DNA of 64,000 nt from Cristatella mucedo (GCA_009760855.2 WPIO01000007.1:6046501-6110500), one strand, 5' to 3'. Counted from the first letter of the stretch, positions 1 to 27,504 are shown. A program made the numbers and translations. The notes: generated by a model from the sequence alone, not told the origin.

Positions 1-2060
1 ATTCGTCTACTTTTTCATTCAGAGCTTGCTACTAGCAACACATCTTACTAACCCGTGGCTTAAAAGTCTTCTTGTGTACTTTATGCATGCAAACCTAAGC
101 ATATCATCTATAAAGTTGAAGTTGCTTGAATAAACAGTATGCCTTCCCTGTCATTAAACTTTAGTTACTGATTATTGTGAACTTGTCTTAAATTCCATGA
201 AGAGAGATTTAGTCCTCTTAGTAAAATATGCAAACTTCCTGACATAATTATTATTATTATTATTATTATTGACGCTACAGAGAAGAGTACACGCCTCCAT
301 TCTACCCCAAAGTTACTGTGATTTTAAGTTTTCAGCTGCAGTCTCTCTCCATCAGCGTCTGCCCCGTTTGCGTCTAATTTCATTTAGCTGCATCCTGTTG
401 ACCTGTGGCTCCAACTTGATCTACTAAAAATGGCGGTTCACTCGCGCTAGGATTGTTTTAACTTTCAGAATTAGCCAGATGCCTAAGGAAACAGTATAGT
501 GGCCCCGCCACTGATATCCATGTCGTAACTTTACCGGCTTTCCAAAAAAACGCCAAAAAGCTGGACGTGCGAGCTTTATGCTTTATAAGGCCAACAGATT
601 AGCAGGCTTGATATTCACAAGCAAAATGGTTCGCGGGAGTGGAAAGGAACCAGCTTGTTATGACCTAGACCTTGGGCTGTTAACAAGGCGCCCACTCTTG
701 GTAAGCCATCGCTGGCTTGCATCCGAAGCATGAGACTGCAGGTTCTTAGCAAACTTATTGGTGCATGTGGCTTAAACCTTGTTGTGGAACATTTCCTTCT
801 GCCCTGGTACTATCACAGACTTTGACTCTCAAACTTGTGGATCGTGATAGCTAATTCCTTTATGTCAAACTGGGTGATTAGTTGATCTTATTGACGCTAG
901 CGTGCAATAGTGCAAGTACGCCCAATAGAAACTCGAGCCCAAATTCGTGCATTTCAGGCTTACAATCAAGTTTTGTGAACAAGCAGGCAGTTCTGCCTAT
1001 GCAAATTTTTTTTTTAATTTAATCAAAAAGTACCTTTTTTGCTTCTAGCTGGACTGACTTGTGCGGTTGATTTTCAATCGTATCAGAGTCGTGTGAGGCT
1101 CACACATTCGTGTCAGAGAATAAATTCAGTAGAGATCAAGGGGCCGCCTAGAGAATCAGCACGATCGCCAAAGTCTTTTAGGCTGTCCCGGTGGTCGAGT
1201 AGTAAATATTATGGAATCGGGACCCTGACGTGCCGTTCTCGAATCATAATTGAATGGAACTTTTTTACTGGTCATGAACCCAACCGTAACTAAGCCAACG
1301 CCAATGTGGTGGCTCCGTAAAATTGGGGCCATTTCGGCCACAAATCCGATGGGTGCTCCCAAATTCCAAAACCCAGCCATCGGTCATTGAAATGCAAACT
1401 CTCCAGTGGATAAGGGCCTATTTTTGTTTTAGCTATGCCCATGCGGTAGTTTTCAATCTCTTTATTTTCAAACCCGTGAGTCCTTTATACTGAGTCCATT
1501 CCATTTAAGTCTGCCGTTGGTCGAGCAGCCAATATTTGCTTTCTCTCACTGCCAAGTTTCGTTCAAGCTTCTCAGTCAAGCAAGCAGTTCGTTAAGTCTG
1601 CGCAATGAATTCATCCATGGACATGCACAGATGAGCAGTCTGAGTGGTTGAGAGGGCCAGGCGAACACGTCAGAGCGAGTACATAACTTAAAGTTGATCA
1701 CGCTAGTTCTAAAGCCAGTAATATTTTTTAGATCTCAGCTGGAACTAGACGGCACTCAGATGTACTTACATGGACAAATACTGCAATTCAAGTGTATAGC
1801 TACAGCCAAAGATTCGCAGCCGATCAAAAACGTTTGGTAAAAAAAATTTCCAAAATACTAGACAATAAAGATACCGGAAACAAGAATTCTTAGACAAAAA
1901 CTTCTTTGATTTGATTCTTTCATTGCTTTCTCATGACCAGTATACGAGTCGGTGCGCATCGCAGAGCCCTGTTTTGAAAAACTGCCCTGACGAGCAAAGA
2001 TTCAAAGCACGCTCCAAATAATTGTAAATACAACATTTAAAAGCTTACTAGTAGTTAACA
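1..2060. other. No gene recognised; probably gene B intron
   Basis: AT-rich. The only structured item is a degenerate LINE-1-type 3' end at about 195-271 ending in an (ATT)n run. The short ORFs match nothing known. Confidence 0.5.
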
Positions 2061-2130
2061 ATGGGGCACGGACATTTCTTTCCCCCCCCCGGACATTCCC
2101 CCCTGGGGTAGGGCATTTCTCCCTGGGGTA

Positions 2131-2230
2131 TAGGGTTTAGGGCTTAGGGTTTAGGGTTGAGGGTTTAGCGTTGAGGGTTTAACGTAGAGGGTTTGGCGTT
2201 TAGCGTTTAGTGTTTAGGATTTAGCGTTTA
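2131..2230 (+). repeat. Degenerate TTTAGGG telomere-like repeats
   Basis: A series of 7-mers such as TTTAGGG, CTTAGGG and TTGAGGG, decaying to TTTAGCG towards the right. Confidence 0.6.
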
Positions 2231-2442
2231 CCGCGATTGTTTGCACCTTTTTATTGCTAGTTTTTTGTGATTGATCTTATTGGCCAATCAGTAGTTCATT
2301 GAGCAAAAAAAATAAAGTACAGTTTTTGTATGATTAGATTACTCAAATGGACTGTTTAGTGCAAAGCCAACCAGTGAATATGTCATTAGGAATTAACAAA
2401 ACGTACAATTATACTGAGTTGATTTTATTTCAATAGAGTGTG

Positions 2443-2453
2443 AACTTCATTTG

Positions 2454-2493
<40 letters not shown>

Positions 2494-2504
2494 CAAATGA
2501 AGTT
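2443..2504. repeat. Perfect 62-bp palindrome with AT centre
   Basis: Arms AACTTCATTTGATC and GATCAAATGAAGTT flank an alternating AT core, so the whole stretch is self-complementary. Confidence 0.85.
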
Positions 2505-2511
2505 ATATGAT

Positions 2512-2549
<38 letters not shown>

Positions 2550-2931
2550 TGTATTCTTGGTTATGCATTCATCAACATAGGGGAAATGTCCTACGGGGGA
2601 AATACCGAGGAGGGATGTCCTAGGGTCCACTAGGGGGGGGAATGTCGGGGGGGGGGGTAATGTTCTACAACCGATAACAGTGAACGGTAGAGGCAAGCCA
2701 TTTACAGTCTCGTAGATTCTTCCAAGCACAGGCAGTCATTTTAAGGCATACCGTTGGTGGAACATTGTTGGCAGTTCGGAAGAGTAGCAGTAAAATACTT
2801 TAAAAGAAGCAGTGTGATATTTGAATCGTAAGGTCTCACACATATTTTCCAAGCATATTTATTATGTACACACAATTATTGCAGATTATTTAGCATTCAG
2901 CAACTAGGCATCCATCATAGACCGGCAGTCA

Positions 2932-3188
2932 GAGTCGTAGCCGAGACTTTCATCTAGCGGCAAGACCCGCGAACTTTAAATTATGAATGTCATGATTATG
3001 ATTAGTCAGCAATTCATGACAACTTTTAGGGCAAAATCGCGGTTTTTATTTGCCACGAACTCGGCGTTTGCTCATCGAGGGGAATCAGCACATAATTTCG
3101 TGGTCGGTAGGCTTAGGAATAGTGGGCTGCCCAGGTCGCTGCCTCGCTTAAGGCGGGGGAAGCCCCTGTTACCCGGCTCTGCCACTGC
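2932..3188 (+). mobile_element. MITE-like repeat, copy 1
   Basis: About 260 bp sharing order of motifs with 25010-25284 and 50480-50770: GCAAGACCCGC near the left end, CACGAACTCG, CCCAGGTCGCTGCC, and a right end CGGCTCTGCCACTG. Ends are imperfect inverted repeats. No coding. Confidence 0.5.
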
Positions 3189-3699
3189 CTGCAGTGCTCT
3201 TATGCTAGTTGTGCAATGCAGTCACCGAGAGATGGCTCCACCAAAGATATAGCTTTTTTGGCTGCTCCGCCAGGCTGGATTGAAGAGTAGGTTACACCTA
3301 GCCATTTCCGCATAAAAGCACTCGGAGAAACCTACCGTCATTCAACCCACGCTTGGCCTTTAATGACAAACACTTTGGGCTGCTGCTGCGGTTTCATTGA
3401 ATGCGTTTTTAGAAGGATTGCTTGACAAAGGCTCAAAGCCAGAGTCTCAAAATGTAATTCGTTTAGCAAATTGTGAAGGGGCCACTGTAAACATTATATG
3501 TACTTGGCTAGTCCGACGATCTATGTCTTATGATTTGCTGATCTTAATATCCCAGCACAGTTTGTAGAACCTAATCAATATTCAGAAGCTAACACACTTC
3601 AAGCAGCGACTGACAGAGGCTATACTTCAATCTTCGGACTCGCAAGAACTACATATCTAAGCTACTGATACGAGCAAAAAAGCGATCCCTGCCTGTGGA

Positions 3700-3760
3700 A
3701 TGGAATGTAATGTAATTTATCTCCGTCAGTAACAAAGTCATAAAGACCTTCCAGTGACGC
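3700..3760 (-). mobile_element. LINE-2-type 3' end fragment
   Basis: TTTATCTCCGTC-GTAAC and CATAAAGAC match the terminal segment of the family seen at 29462 and 57861. Confidence 0.45.
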
Positions 3761-3909
3761 CGCGGGGTTGCATAAGTTTTGGGCAATTCTACGGAATTAC
3801 CGGACAGACAGACGGTTTAGTTGCATTTGCCATAAATTGGCTAATTGTTCCTTGGCTGAGCTAGAAAGATAAAACACGGAGCAGTTTCTCAAGAACTAAG
3901 TCAGCTTAC

Positions 3910-18727
<14,818 letters not shown>

Positions 18728-18879
18728 CTAAACATTAAGTAGACTAGCGCGTACCAGTAGAAAATCGAGGAAGACTCAATTAAAAAATTTAAGACATTAA
18801 AGATACTTTAATGTAAAACTTGTTATCGAATATTCCTGTAAAAATATCCCTTAAGCTTAAAGATTGCTAAGGACCTCTC

Positions 18880-18908
18880 TTTTTTCTGTCTCTCTTTCTC
18901 TGTCTCTC

Positions 18909-18960
<52 letters not shown>

Positions 18961-19160
18961 CTCTCTCTCTCTCTCTCTCTCTTTTTCTCTCTCTCTCTCT
19001 CGCTCTCTTTCTCTCGCTCTCTCTCTCTTTCTTTCTCTTTCTCTCTCTCTCTCTCTCCCTCCCTCTCTCTCTCTTTCTCTCTCTTTCTCTCTCTCATTCT
19101 CTCTTTCTTTCTCTCTTTCTCTCTCTCCCTCTCTCTCTCTGTCTCTCTCCCTCTTTCTCC
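18880..19160 (+). repeat. Imperfect (CT)n microsatellite
   Basis: About 280 bp of CT with scattered TTTC, CCCT and G interruptions. Confidence 0.97.
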
Positions 19161-19624
19161 TGTTATTCCAGGCGTCCCGCCATGCGCAGCGCTCGTCTCT
19201 CCGCTCGATAAACACTAAACACTCGCCACGTCAAATAGCTTCTCGCCCGCCCTTTCCTTGCTTCCTCAAGCAGTTTTGTCTGAGCTAAGCTTCGCTTTGC
19301 TCACGTGAGGCATTGGGTGGTGGCGCGCGCACGCGCGTGCTCCATTCGCCTGCACCATGCATACGGGTACAAGCATCGCCGATGCTATCCTTGCGAGCTT
19401 TGCCGCTAAGCGATCGGGTGGCAATGAGAGGCTGCTTTTGCTCCGCAGCTCGGCACCCGCTCGTTGCGTCCGAGCCGCAGCCCCCGCCCCCTCTCTGCAT
19501 GTGCGCCGCGCTCCGCGCTATGGACCAGCGATCCTCGCTCGAACGTCTCTTACTCAATAGAGTGCGGCCCGACCGACCGCTCCGGCCCTGCGGCGATTGC
19601 CGCGCCGTTGTTGTCAATGCGACG

Positions 19625-19672
<48 letters not shown>
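19625..19672 (+). repeat. (CGG)n trinucleotide run
   Basis: About 16 GGC units inside the CpG-rich island. Confidence 0.95.
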
Positions 19673-19674
<2 letters not shown>

Positions 19675-20005
19675 CGAGACCGCGCAGCTTCGGACGCCGG
19701 CGCCAAAGCACGCTCGCCTGCCGCTCGCGCTCGCAGGGACGCGCGCATAGTGCTGTCGAGCGAGTTACTGAAGCCCGCGCCACCTACCGGACCTCGGATC
19801 GCACGCAGTCGCCGCCATAAGCGCGCCGAGAGCGAGAGAGCAATGCGCTCGGATGCCGACGACGAGGCAGCGGCAGGCGTTCTCGGCCCGCCTCCGCTTC
19901 CGCCTCCGCTCGCGCTACCTCCGCCCGCCGCCGCCGCTCTGCGAGCGAGCGAGCGCCCAGAGCGAGTCGCCGCTGCACTGTTGCCAATCTCGACGACGCT
20001 TCCAG

Positions 20006-20013
20006 TATAAAAG
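20006..20013 (+). promoter_or_regulatory. TATA box (TATAAAAG)
   Basis: Perfect TATAAAAG inside the CpG-rich island, with CCAAT 18 bp upstream (19984-19988). Confidence 0.5.
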
Positions 20014-20504
20014 AGGAGCGCGGACGAATTGAATGGCCTCTCGACTCAATGGCGGAACGCCGCGGCAACCGCTCGCATAGAACCGCTCGGCCGGAGCTCT
20101 CACTCAGGCCCGGCGGCGGGCGGCTCTCGCACGCGCGTCTACGGCCGGGAGAGCACGCGGCGGCGGCGGCGGCGGCGGCTCTCTGGGCCACTCGCTCTCG
20201 CTCCGACTCTACTCGTTGACGAAGACGGCATCCACTCTGCTTTCTTTGTGTCTGCTACTGATCGGTCGGCTGCCTCCCAAGATCTACCACCAAGAAGTAG
20301 ACCGACCGGCTGGTACTTCAAACGAGGCTCTCGAAACAATTATCCTTCCCGCCAGCCACCAGCGCCCCCGCCCCCTACCAGTGAAAATCGACGACGTAAC
20401 CTAAACACCAAGCATGTTTCGCGTCCGAACTTTCACCGGTGTAAATGCAGCTTTTCACAGATCCACGGGCCCTGCCGCCGCCGCGGCGGCTTGCTTCCTT
20501 TTCC

Positions 20505-20910
20505 TCCCTTAACTGCTGCACCAGTTTCAACTTCCTCCAGTACCCTCAGGACCTCTATGGCACTAAATTAGCTGTTCTATTCCTTCACCGAAAGACCGTT
20601 GGTGACTGAAGAATTCTGCAGGTCCTGGATTGTAGGGGTCACTTCAACAAATCATAAGCATGGACATGTTATCGTCTGCTGCCAACTCTGAAACATCCTT
20701 TCCAGCTGTCGTGCCCTGCTACTGCTGTGCTACTCACTTCCTCGACCGCTTGCGTGACTCAGCTATGCTTCGCACCTCTTTGTTTCGTGAGATCGATTAA
20801 GTTAGCTACCGTATGCGCACCGAAAGCTGCTTAGGCTTTGGTTGCGCGCAAAAAAACTCCCCAGCGCTATACCCACCTATTCTGTGTGGCTTTGTGGGAC
20901 CGCAGAAAGA
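20505..20910 (+). mobile_element. LINE-2-type 3' fragment
   Basis: CTGCACCAGTTTCAAC, CTAAATTAGCTG and the later CGTATGCGCACCGAAAG parallel the copy at 60545-61010. Confidence 0.6.
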
Positions 20911-21660
20911 GATTCGTGCATTCGCGTCTCGTCGCAGCCACGTGACCTTACTGAGATCTCATCTAGCAGATATGCCACCGATCGAAGACTCCGCGATGGT
21001 TCTTACTCTACACGAGAGAAACGGCACCTCTTGAACAGGTAACTTCAACCCGACACTTGCATTGGCTCACATTTTATAACCGAATGTTACGTATCATTCA
21101 AACTCTCTTGAAGTCTCGTTTCAATATCCTGGGCCCTGGAAGCTATTACATATAATTCTTCTCTATCTAAAAAGAAAAATAAAAAAACATCGCCTTCGTT
21201 AAGTGGTTGCACTAGAGCTATAAATAAAACATTCGGCAGAAGAGTTTCCCAAATTTAAGATTTGGGTTTAACTTAATTTACTATTTAGTTGCTCGATTTA
21301 AGGTACATTTTTTTCGATTTAAGGTACGTCATTAATAAATCAGCATATGAAACAAATTCCAGAAAACACTTTCAATGGGGTTATATATAATAAACACAAT
21401 ATATATATATATATAATAACACCTGTTTTGGCATATTTTTTGCCGATTAATTGGACGCTACGCGTAACCGCGAACTCAGCCATTGCCTTCCGGCGATGCC
21501 GATGGTCAGGCCAGGCATGACCTTGTCCTAATCCGCTTGGTTGTAGCACGGCCGGATCACGAACGAGAGCTGGCGTCCATTGACAGGTGTGCCAAGACGA
21601 ACAACAGCCCGCCACGGGTGAATTTCGCTGGCGACGACGGCACCAAGGCCGTCGTCGTAG
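20910..21660. other. Unrecognised intergenic or intronic stretch
   Basis: AT-rich, with a short (AT)n at about 21400. Nothing recognised. Confidence 0.4.
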
Positions 21661-21666
21661 ATGCTG

Positions 21667-22048
<382 letters not shown>

Positions 22049-22488
22049 CTCTCCCTATAATTGTAAATAGTGCAATACGGTTACACAATTATAACTGTGG
22101 CCTAGTGGAGCTGTATCCTATGCAAAGCGGCTACGCCTTCACCCCGGCCGGGTAGGTGGCGCCGACGATGACTCAACGGGGTAATCAAACATCGGCAATC
22201 GACCCCTTAATTTTGTCTTCCACACCCACCGGTACTGGAAGCGGTCACAAAGAGACAAACGCTTACAATCAGTACACCAGAGTAGCACCGTTGAGCATCG
22301 CATAAGCTGCCAAATATATAGGGAAAGTGACAGACTTCCAAGAAATTGGCGGATGCTCGGGATAAGCAATCAGAAGCAGGCCGGCATTCAGCACGGGACA
22401 CCGTCGTAACTTTCCGCTAGGGTGATGCCTAACGCCAGCCAATAAACTAACCACTCAAATTCTATGGTTCGGACAGTCCCGGTTCGAG

Positions 22489-22632
22489 CTAGCTGATTTA
22501 ACAGCTTCATTTATACAAACGGCCGAAGAGCCTCGATGGCTATCACTACCGCTTAAAGACGACACACTTATAGGATTGCCCGCCGCCGGACTTGAACCTA
22601 CGTCCAGCATCGTAGAGAGTGAGCGAGCCTGA
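22489..22632 (-). mobile_element. tRNA-derived SINE-1 copy, diverged
   Basis: CTAGCTGATTTAACAGC at the left end and GGACTTGAACC (degenerate box B complement) inside. Confidence 0.6.
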
Positions 22633-22639
22633 CCCCTGA

Positions 22640-25000
22640 CCCCTCGGCGTGAGACCCTGGGGTGAGGCTCGCTCACTACTTGGTTTTCACTGCCTTTTTA
22701 GTGCTGTGCTGGATAAATAATGAAAATAATTAAATTGCAGAGTGCCTTAAGTTCCGACGATTCCCTTGGTGATGTCGGAATGCATAGAAAAAATTAACGT
22801 CATCGAGAGGGAGAGAGAGGGGAGAAAAAGGAGAGATGGAAAAGAGAGGGAAAGGGTTTTATTATTATTTGCAAAAGCACATTCGGTCGTCAACAGGAAG
22901 CCATGGCTGTGAGCAGCTTAATGCAAAGATATTACTGGCGGAGCAGCAACACGCGCCGGGCTTTGCAACCAAGAACAAGACGAACGCTGAACCTTCAAGA
23001 TCCCCGTGTGTGTGACTTATCACGGTTATTATGAGCTTTTTAAAAGACCTAAATTCATTCCATTCCTCAAGCGGATAGCGGTCAAGAGAACCTTAGCGCT
23101 TCTCACTCCCCCCCCCCCCCGACGAGACTGACTTGAAGGTGAAGAAGCGTTTAAGGACTTATCTCCCTTTGAGCGCCCTTGTAGCGGCCCCACTCCCGTG
23201 TCCGAGGGACTCCTCAGGTTACGCGCTCCGCCAGGCAGGAGTTTCACTCGCCTCCAAAAGGTGCGGCTGTTCGGATCTGGTCAACCAGATAGTTGAATGT
23301 TGAAGGCGCACCATCCAGTCGGCCAGTATAACCCTTTCCAAAAAGAACGGTCTCTCCATCTGGAGACGAAGCCGAAAGCGGCTCGAATATTACGTCTGAT
23401 AGGTATGCAGGACTCTTAAGCATTTATTAGTTTGAATAAGCTATTTTAAATACTTGACTGCCTCGGCCTTACCTACTTACTTGAGTCGGGTAACATCACG
23501 ATCATGTGCACGCATGCATCTCTTTCTATGGACAAGAACAACCGCACCGCCTTCTCTCACAAACGGGAAAAATTCTAAACATTAAATTGACAAAAATAAA
23601 TAAAGCCACTATTAATTAAATCCTCGAACCAGCTACACTGTCGGACAGATTATCAGCAGCTTACAAAGAACTAAAACACATCAACGCAATTCTGAGACTT
23701 AAATAGGAAGTCATGCAAGTTATCTACGGGTTGTAGCTTTGGAAAATGCCAACTCATTGCATCTTGATATTGGATGTACACTAGTGGGGAAATGCAACTG
23801 TGAGTGTGAGTTACTTCATTTAGATCACCGAAGCGTCCTAAAAAATTATTTTGCGTACAGCTAAGTTGCATTCACTGTATATAACATATCTCGCTACAAC
23901 TTCTTAATTTTTCCATTGAAATATAAAATATCTTAGCCAGCTTTGGACAGTTTCAGTACAAGTTCATATAAAATATCACGTCTTGCTTTTAAATTGATAC
24001 TGTCTGGTGGCGACCGTCTTTATTCGTGCATGACTCGTGTCAAAATGAAATTGTTTGGTCCATCAAGATTAACCATGGCAGTCTTTTCTTGGCAGCCGAT
24101 TAGAATTTTTATTGGGCGTCGAGAGAAGTCATCGAGAATTCTTCGAGGTCAATGAGGTGCCACCGATGCCCATACGCAACGATTCAATGTCGGTGCGGGT
24201 TGCAGGTTACTGACTCGTCAATCAACTCGGCCTCACCCAACCTGCAAGACAGGTCTATAGTTGCGCTAAAATTACTGAAAACAGTATGCGGATTGAAATT
24301 CGGCATTGTAAATCCCAATTAGTTTTATTTATAAAGAGGTACCATGAACAGTCACTTGAATTCTGCCTGCCTTACAATCCCAATAGTGAACATCATCTGC
24401 CGATTACCGAAAGGGGTGAATTTACAACACTTTACGATTAAATTTTCAGCAAGTACTCTGCTGAAGAATTGTTTACCCCAAGCTTTACAAAAGTAGCTCT
24501 GCCAATAAATTGCTTCCTGCCACTTTATTAGAAAGCAAACCACGTTTTGTATAAGACCATGTGACCTTGACACCTGCTTCGATGACGTAGTGTTAGGGTA
24601 AGCCTGAGACCAGCGATTGGCAAAATGTTTCGCTAGTCCTTAATAAGGTGCAAGGATGATAGCTAATTACAACCGCGAGGTAAATCATTTTAATTCTTTA
24701 ATGCCCCGACTCTTTAATTGCAGGCCACGGACCACACCAAAGCATCTAGCGGCGGTTACCCACCTACGTCATACAGGTGTTGCTATACAGGTGTCGTTGA
24801 GGGCAGTCGGGAGCATGCCCTGCAGTCTGCCATTTTGAATGCCACTTCGGTCCACGAAGCCCAGCATTGTGCTCCTCGTGACCTTTGGTTTTACATCAGG
24901 TCAGCAGTAAACGTAGTATGAGCGAATACTGCCTCCATAGAGTCGGAGCACTGCGTGCGTATACTCTGGTCTGCCATTGATCTACTCACCCCATAACAGA
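22640..25000. other. Mostly unrecognised stretch
   Basis: Contains the candidate exon at 23252-23395 and a C run near 23108. No other gene or repeat recognised. Confidence 0.4.
23252..23395 (-). CDS. Candidate upstream exon of gene B, function unknown
   Basis: Minus-strand open stretch between acceptor cctatcag and a possible GC donor GGAG|GCGAGT; 144 bp. Encodes DVIFEPLSASSPDGETVLFG and then LDGAPSTFNYLVDQIRTAAP, which looks like protein rather than chance translation, but I recognise no family. With the GC donor it ends in phase 1 and joins the 18727 exon in frame (FGGLEKLE); with the GT two bases further it does not. It could belong to another gene. Confidence 0.3.
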
Positions 25001-25009
25001 GCTGCTATC

Positions 25010-25284
25010 CATGGCGGAGCTAGCATTCTCATCTAGGGGGCAAGACTCGCAAGATCTTCATGTAGGAGGTAAGACCCGTAAGTTACGAAAAACTATAGCG
25101 CTCTGTCGCAGTGTTAATTCGTCACGAACTAGACGGTTTGTCACCAAGTGGAATTAAGATACCGGTTGGTCTTTGACGACACTCGGGGTGCCACATAGGA
25201 ATCGGGGGCGGCGGCCCAGGTCGTTGTCCCACTACTATAGAGGAGGGGGACAACTGCCCCCTTGCCGCCTAGTTCTGCCACTGG
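25010..25284 (+). mobile_element. MITE-like repeat, copy 2
   Basis: Left end ATGGCGGAGCTAGC with AGGGGGCAAGACTCGC, internal CACGAACTAGACGG and GCCCAGGTCGTTGTCCC, right end CTAGTTCTGCCACTGG. A lone right end (GGCTCCGCCACTGG) recurs at about 25510-25525. Confidence 0.5.
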
Positions 25285-25393
25285 CTCCTTTTAACAGCCC
25301 GCTCTCTCCGGCAAGCTTCAACAAACCCCGGTTGCAAAGCCTTTCCACCAGGCGAGACGTACATTTTAGAGTTGCCACTGGGCACTGTGAATA

Positions 25394-25470
25394 TCAGCTG
25401 ATTTTTAACAGCCTCATTTGCATAGCAGCAGAGCCTTAACGGCTGTCACCACTTGCTGCGGTCAATAGAT
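25394..25470 (-). mobile_element. SINE-1 fragment
   Basis: Only the 3' half (CAGCTGATTTTTAACAGCC onwards) remains. Confidence 0.5.
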
Positions 25471-27500
25471 GAAAATTGTGTCGATCTTACCTTCCTAGAT
25501 GAAAATCCCGGCTCCGCCACTGGATGGATCTGCTTAGTAGACGAGAGTTCCGCTGCTCTCCAAACTCATCGCGTGTGAGGGTAAAATTCCGCGAGTTTGT
25601 AAATAAAACTAAGCGCGTCCGTCGGTGTGCAGCATCTCGCCGCCTCGCCTTCAAGCCCGCGGTGGGCGCGGAGTGGCCCGGTGCTCATTGGCAGTAGCTT
25701 TGACCCATCGTAAATTGTCCAACTAAAGATTTACTTAGCAAGCCGGCTCAAAATCGCAGCGCCTATCTAAGGACGGAAGAGGCGTGCCGTCGACCGCGAT
25801 TAATTACGAGAATGGATTACGGAGAAACGGAACGCTAATCGAAGTCTAACAAGAGACATCGAATACCGTTCGCAGCGCACTCAAGCTAGTACGAGCGGAT
25901 CCCCGTTGAATCCTTCGGCCTCGTGCAGCTCAAAAGTACCAAACCTTCAGCGCGAAAACGTAAGCAGCCCCACACGGCTAGCTCACGGCCTTCGTAATAG
26001 CCGGCCAATCAGCAGGCTTCTCCAGCGGCTTCTGCCCCGGAAGGCTGGTACCCGCCCTGGGGAGGGAACCGGGTCTGAAGACTTCCGGGTGAACCCGGGT
26101 CTTGCTGCATCGGGAGCTGCCCGCAGGCTGGCGCTGCCATTCTTGCAGCGTTGCTCGAACGGCCACGGACAGCAACGCGAGGCTGGCAATGTCGGGCGTG
26201 CGAACGGCTGCCGAGACTGCGCGCCTTCGGGCCGCCCAGCCTCGGGCTCGGCACGCCCACGGGAGAGCTGCCATTTTGAGAGGTGGCCACGAGCGGGGGG
26301 GGGGCCTGGGGCGAGAGCTGAGAGCCGACCCTTCGACCCCTGACCCTCGCCGCCGCTGTAGCGTTGCTCTCCGCGGTGGGATGCTGAGGCGCTAGCTGAG
26401 GCAGGTGTTCGCGCCGCCAGATGGCGCGGCGTCTGGTGCTCAGCTTCTGAGTTAGTCTTTGAGCAGCTAAAGACATTCCCAATCCCGCGGATCTGTGTCA
26501 AAGTTACCTTGAAAGCTGCAGGTTGGCCTGCCGGACCGTGCATCTTAAGCGCTCTACGTCTTAATTGGTTTCTAAAAGTCTCTACCGGCGGCGAAAAAAC
26601 TACGATTAGATTTCCTATTTGAAACTAGCTCTGCTGGCTGATGGGCAAGCACGGCTCAGGCATTGAATCAGCTCTGCCCTCTGCCCTCTGATCTCTGATC
26701 TCTGACCTCTGACCTCTTCTCTCTGACCTCTGCCTTACCGCTATTCCGCCATGCGGCCCCTGGTCGCTCTAGCATGGACCAGCTAAATGAGAGTTATCTT
26801 TTCAAGAGGCTGTATATGCTTCTCGTTATACGCTGACGACCGATTGCTTTCTTGTATTTTCATATCCTCAGCATAGCTAAAATACGGATCAAGGCTTTGC
26901 TACGACGCGAGGCCCCTTTTCACCTAAACACCCACTTGTCGGATTGGGCACGGCTGAAAGCGAGCGCGTCTGCTCTATTGGGTCAGCTGTTTGGGCAAGC
27001 AAATGCGGACGTGAGGTCACTTCAGCCGTTTTGCGACTCCGCCGCTCAGCGCGAGCTTAGCCCCTTGACAATTCTTGGATATAAGCCTACCCAGTGACTA
27101 TTAAATACGAACAACCATGGACGCGTTACTTTTGCCAAATAAATAGACGAACTTGAAATGCTTGCAGTTTTCTAGCAAGACTAATCTTCCGTCTGTTCAG
27201 CGAGTGTCTTGAGACGACACCAGGCAGTGCAGAAACGGTTACGCTGCTCTACTCATTCACGACCGCAGCACCGGCGCTGCTTCTGTTTCTCCGCATAACT
27301 TCACGATACTGGATATACCCTGGCGGGTACAGATTGCCGGCTGCTAGCGAGACATTGCGCTTCAGTAAAGCCAAAGCATAGGAGCGCTGCCGCACAGTTG
27401 CACCGGCAATGGCAGGGAGAAGCGTAATGGACTAGTTAGAGCGGAATCGTCGTGCTGAATGCCATTTACGGCGGTGCGTTGGATGTATATTATGTAGCTG
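25470..27500. other. GC-rich block (25.9-26.5 kb) and flanks, no gene recognised
   Basis: 25900-26540 is GC-rich with long open frames on several frames of both strands, as expected from composition. A minus ATG at 26543 with good context followed by AAG|GTAACT could be a small first exon, but nothing confirms it. 26677-26735 is a CTCTGAC-type minisatellite. Confidence 0.35.
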
Positions 27501-27504
27501 GGAA

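Larger units (their letters stand above)
2071..2672. repeat. C-rich inverted element with internal palindrome and TTTAGGG-like repeats
   Basis: Both ends carry the same motif in opposite orientation: GGACATT followed by a C run at 2083-2130, and its complement (G run, AATGTCC) at 2580-2672. Inside are degenerate TTTAGGG repeats (2131-2230), a perfect 62-bp palindrome (2443-2504) and two (AT)n runs. A foldback-type mobile element is one reading. Confidence 0.45.
19280..20500 (+). promoter_or_regulatory. CpG-rich island with CCAAT and TATA elements
   Basis: GC-rich stretch, far richer in CpG than its surroundings. It contains a (CGG)n run at 19625-19672, CCAAT at 19984-19988, TATAAAAG at 20006-20013 and a second CGG run near 20158-20178. 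A short ORF with good start context begins at 20048 (MAERRGNRSHRTARPEL, under 60 codons). The TATA orientation predicts plus-strand transcription, but no plus-strand gene is recognised downstream. It also lies just upstream of the gene B exon at 18.7 kb and might serve that gene. Confidence 0.5.

Noticed and set aside
1741-1860. Minus donor-like T|GTAAGT with a short open stretch, considered for the missing gene B CNBHD exon
   Set aside because: The translation lacks the conserved GD, IYFV and AILG positions and has no fitting acceptor, so the CNBHD exon is taken to lie beyond the left edge.
25983-26543. 186-codon minus frame in GC-rich DNA
   Set aside because: Several frames are open on both strands because of composition, and none shows a domain.
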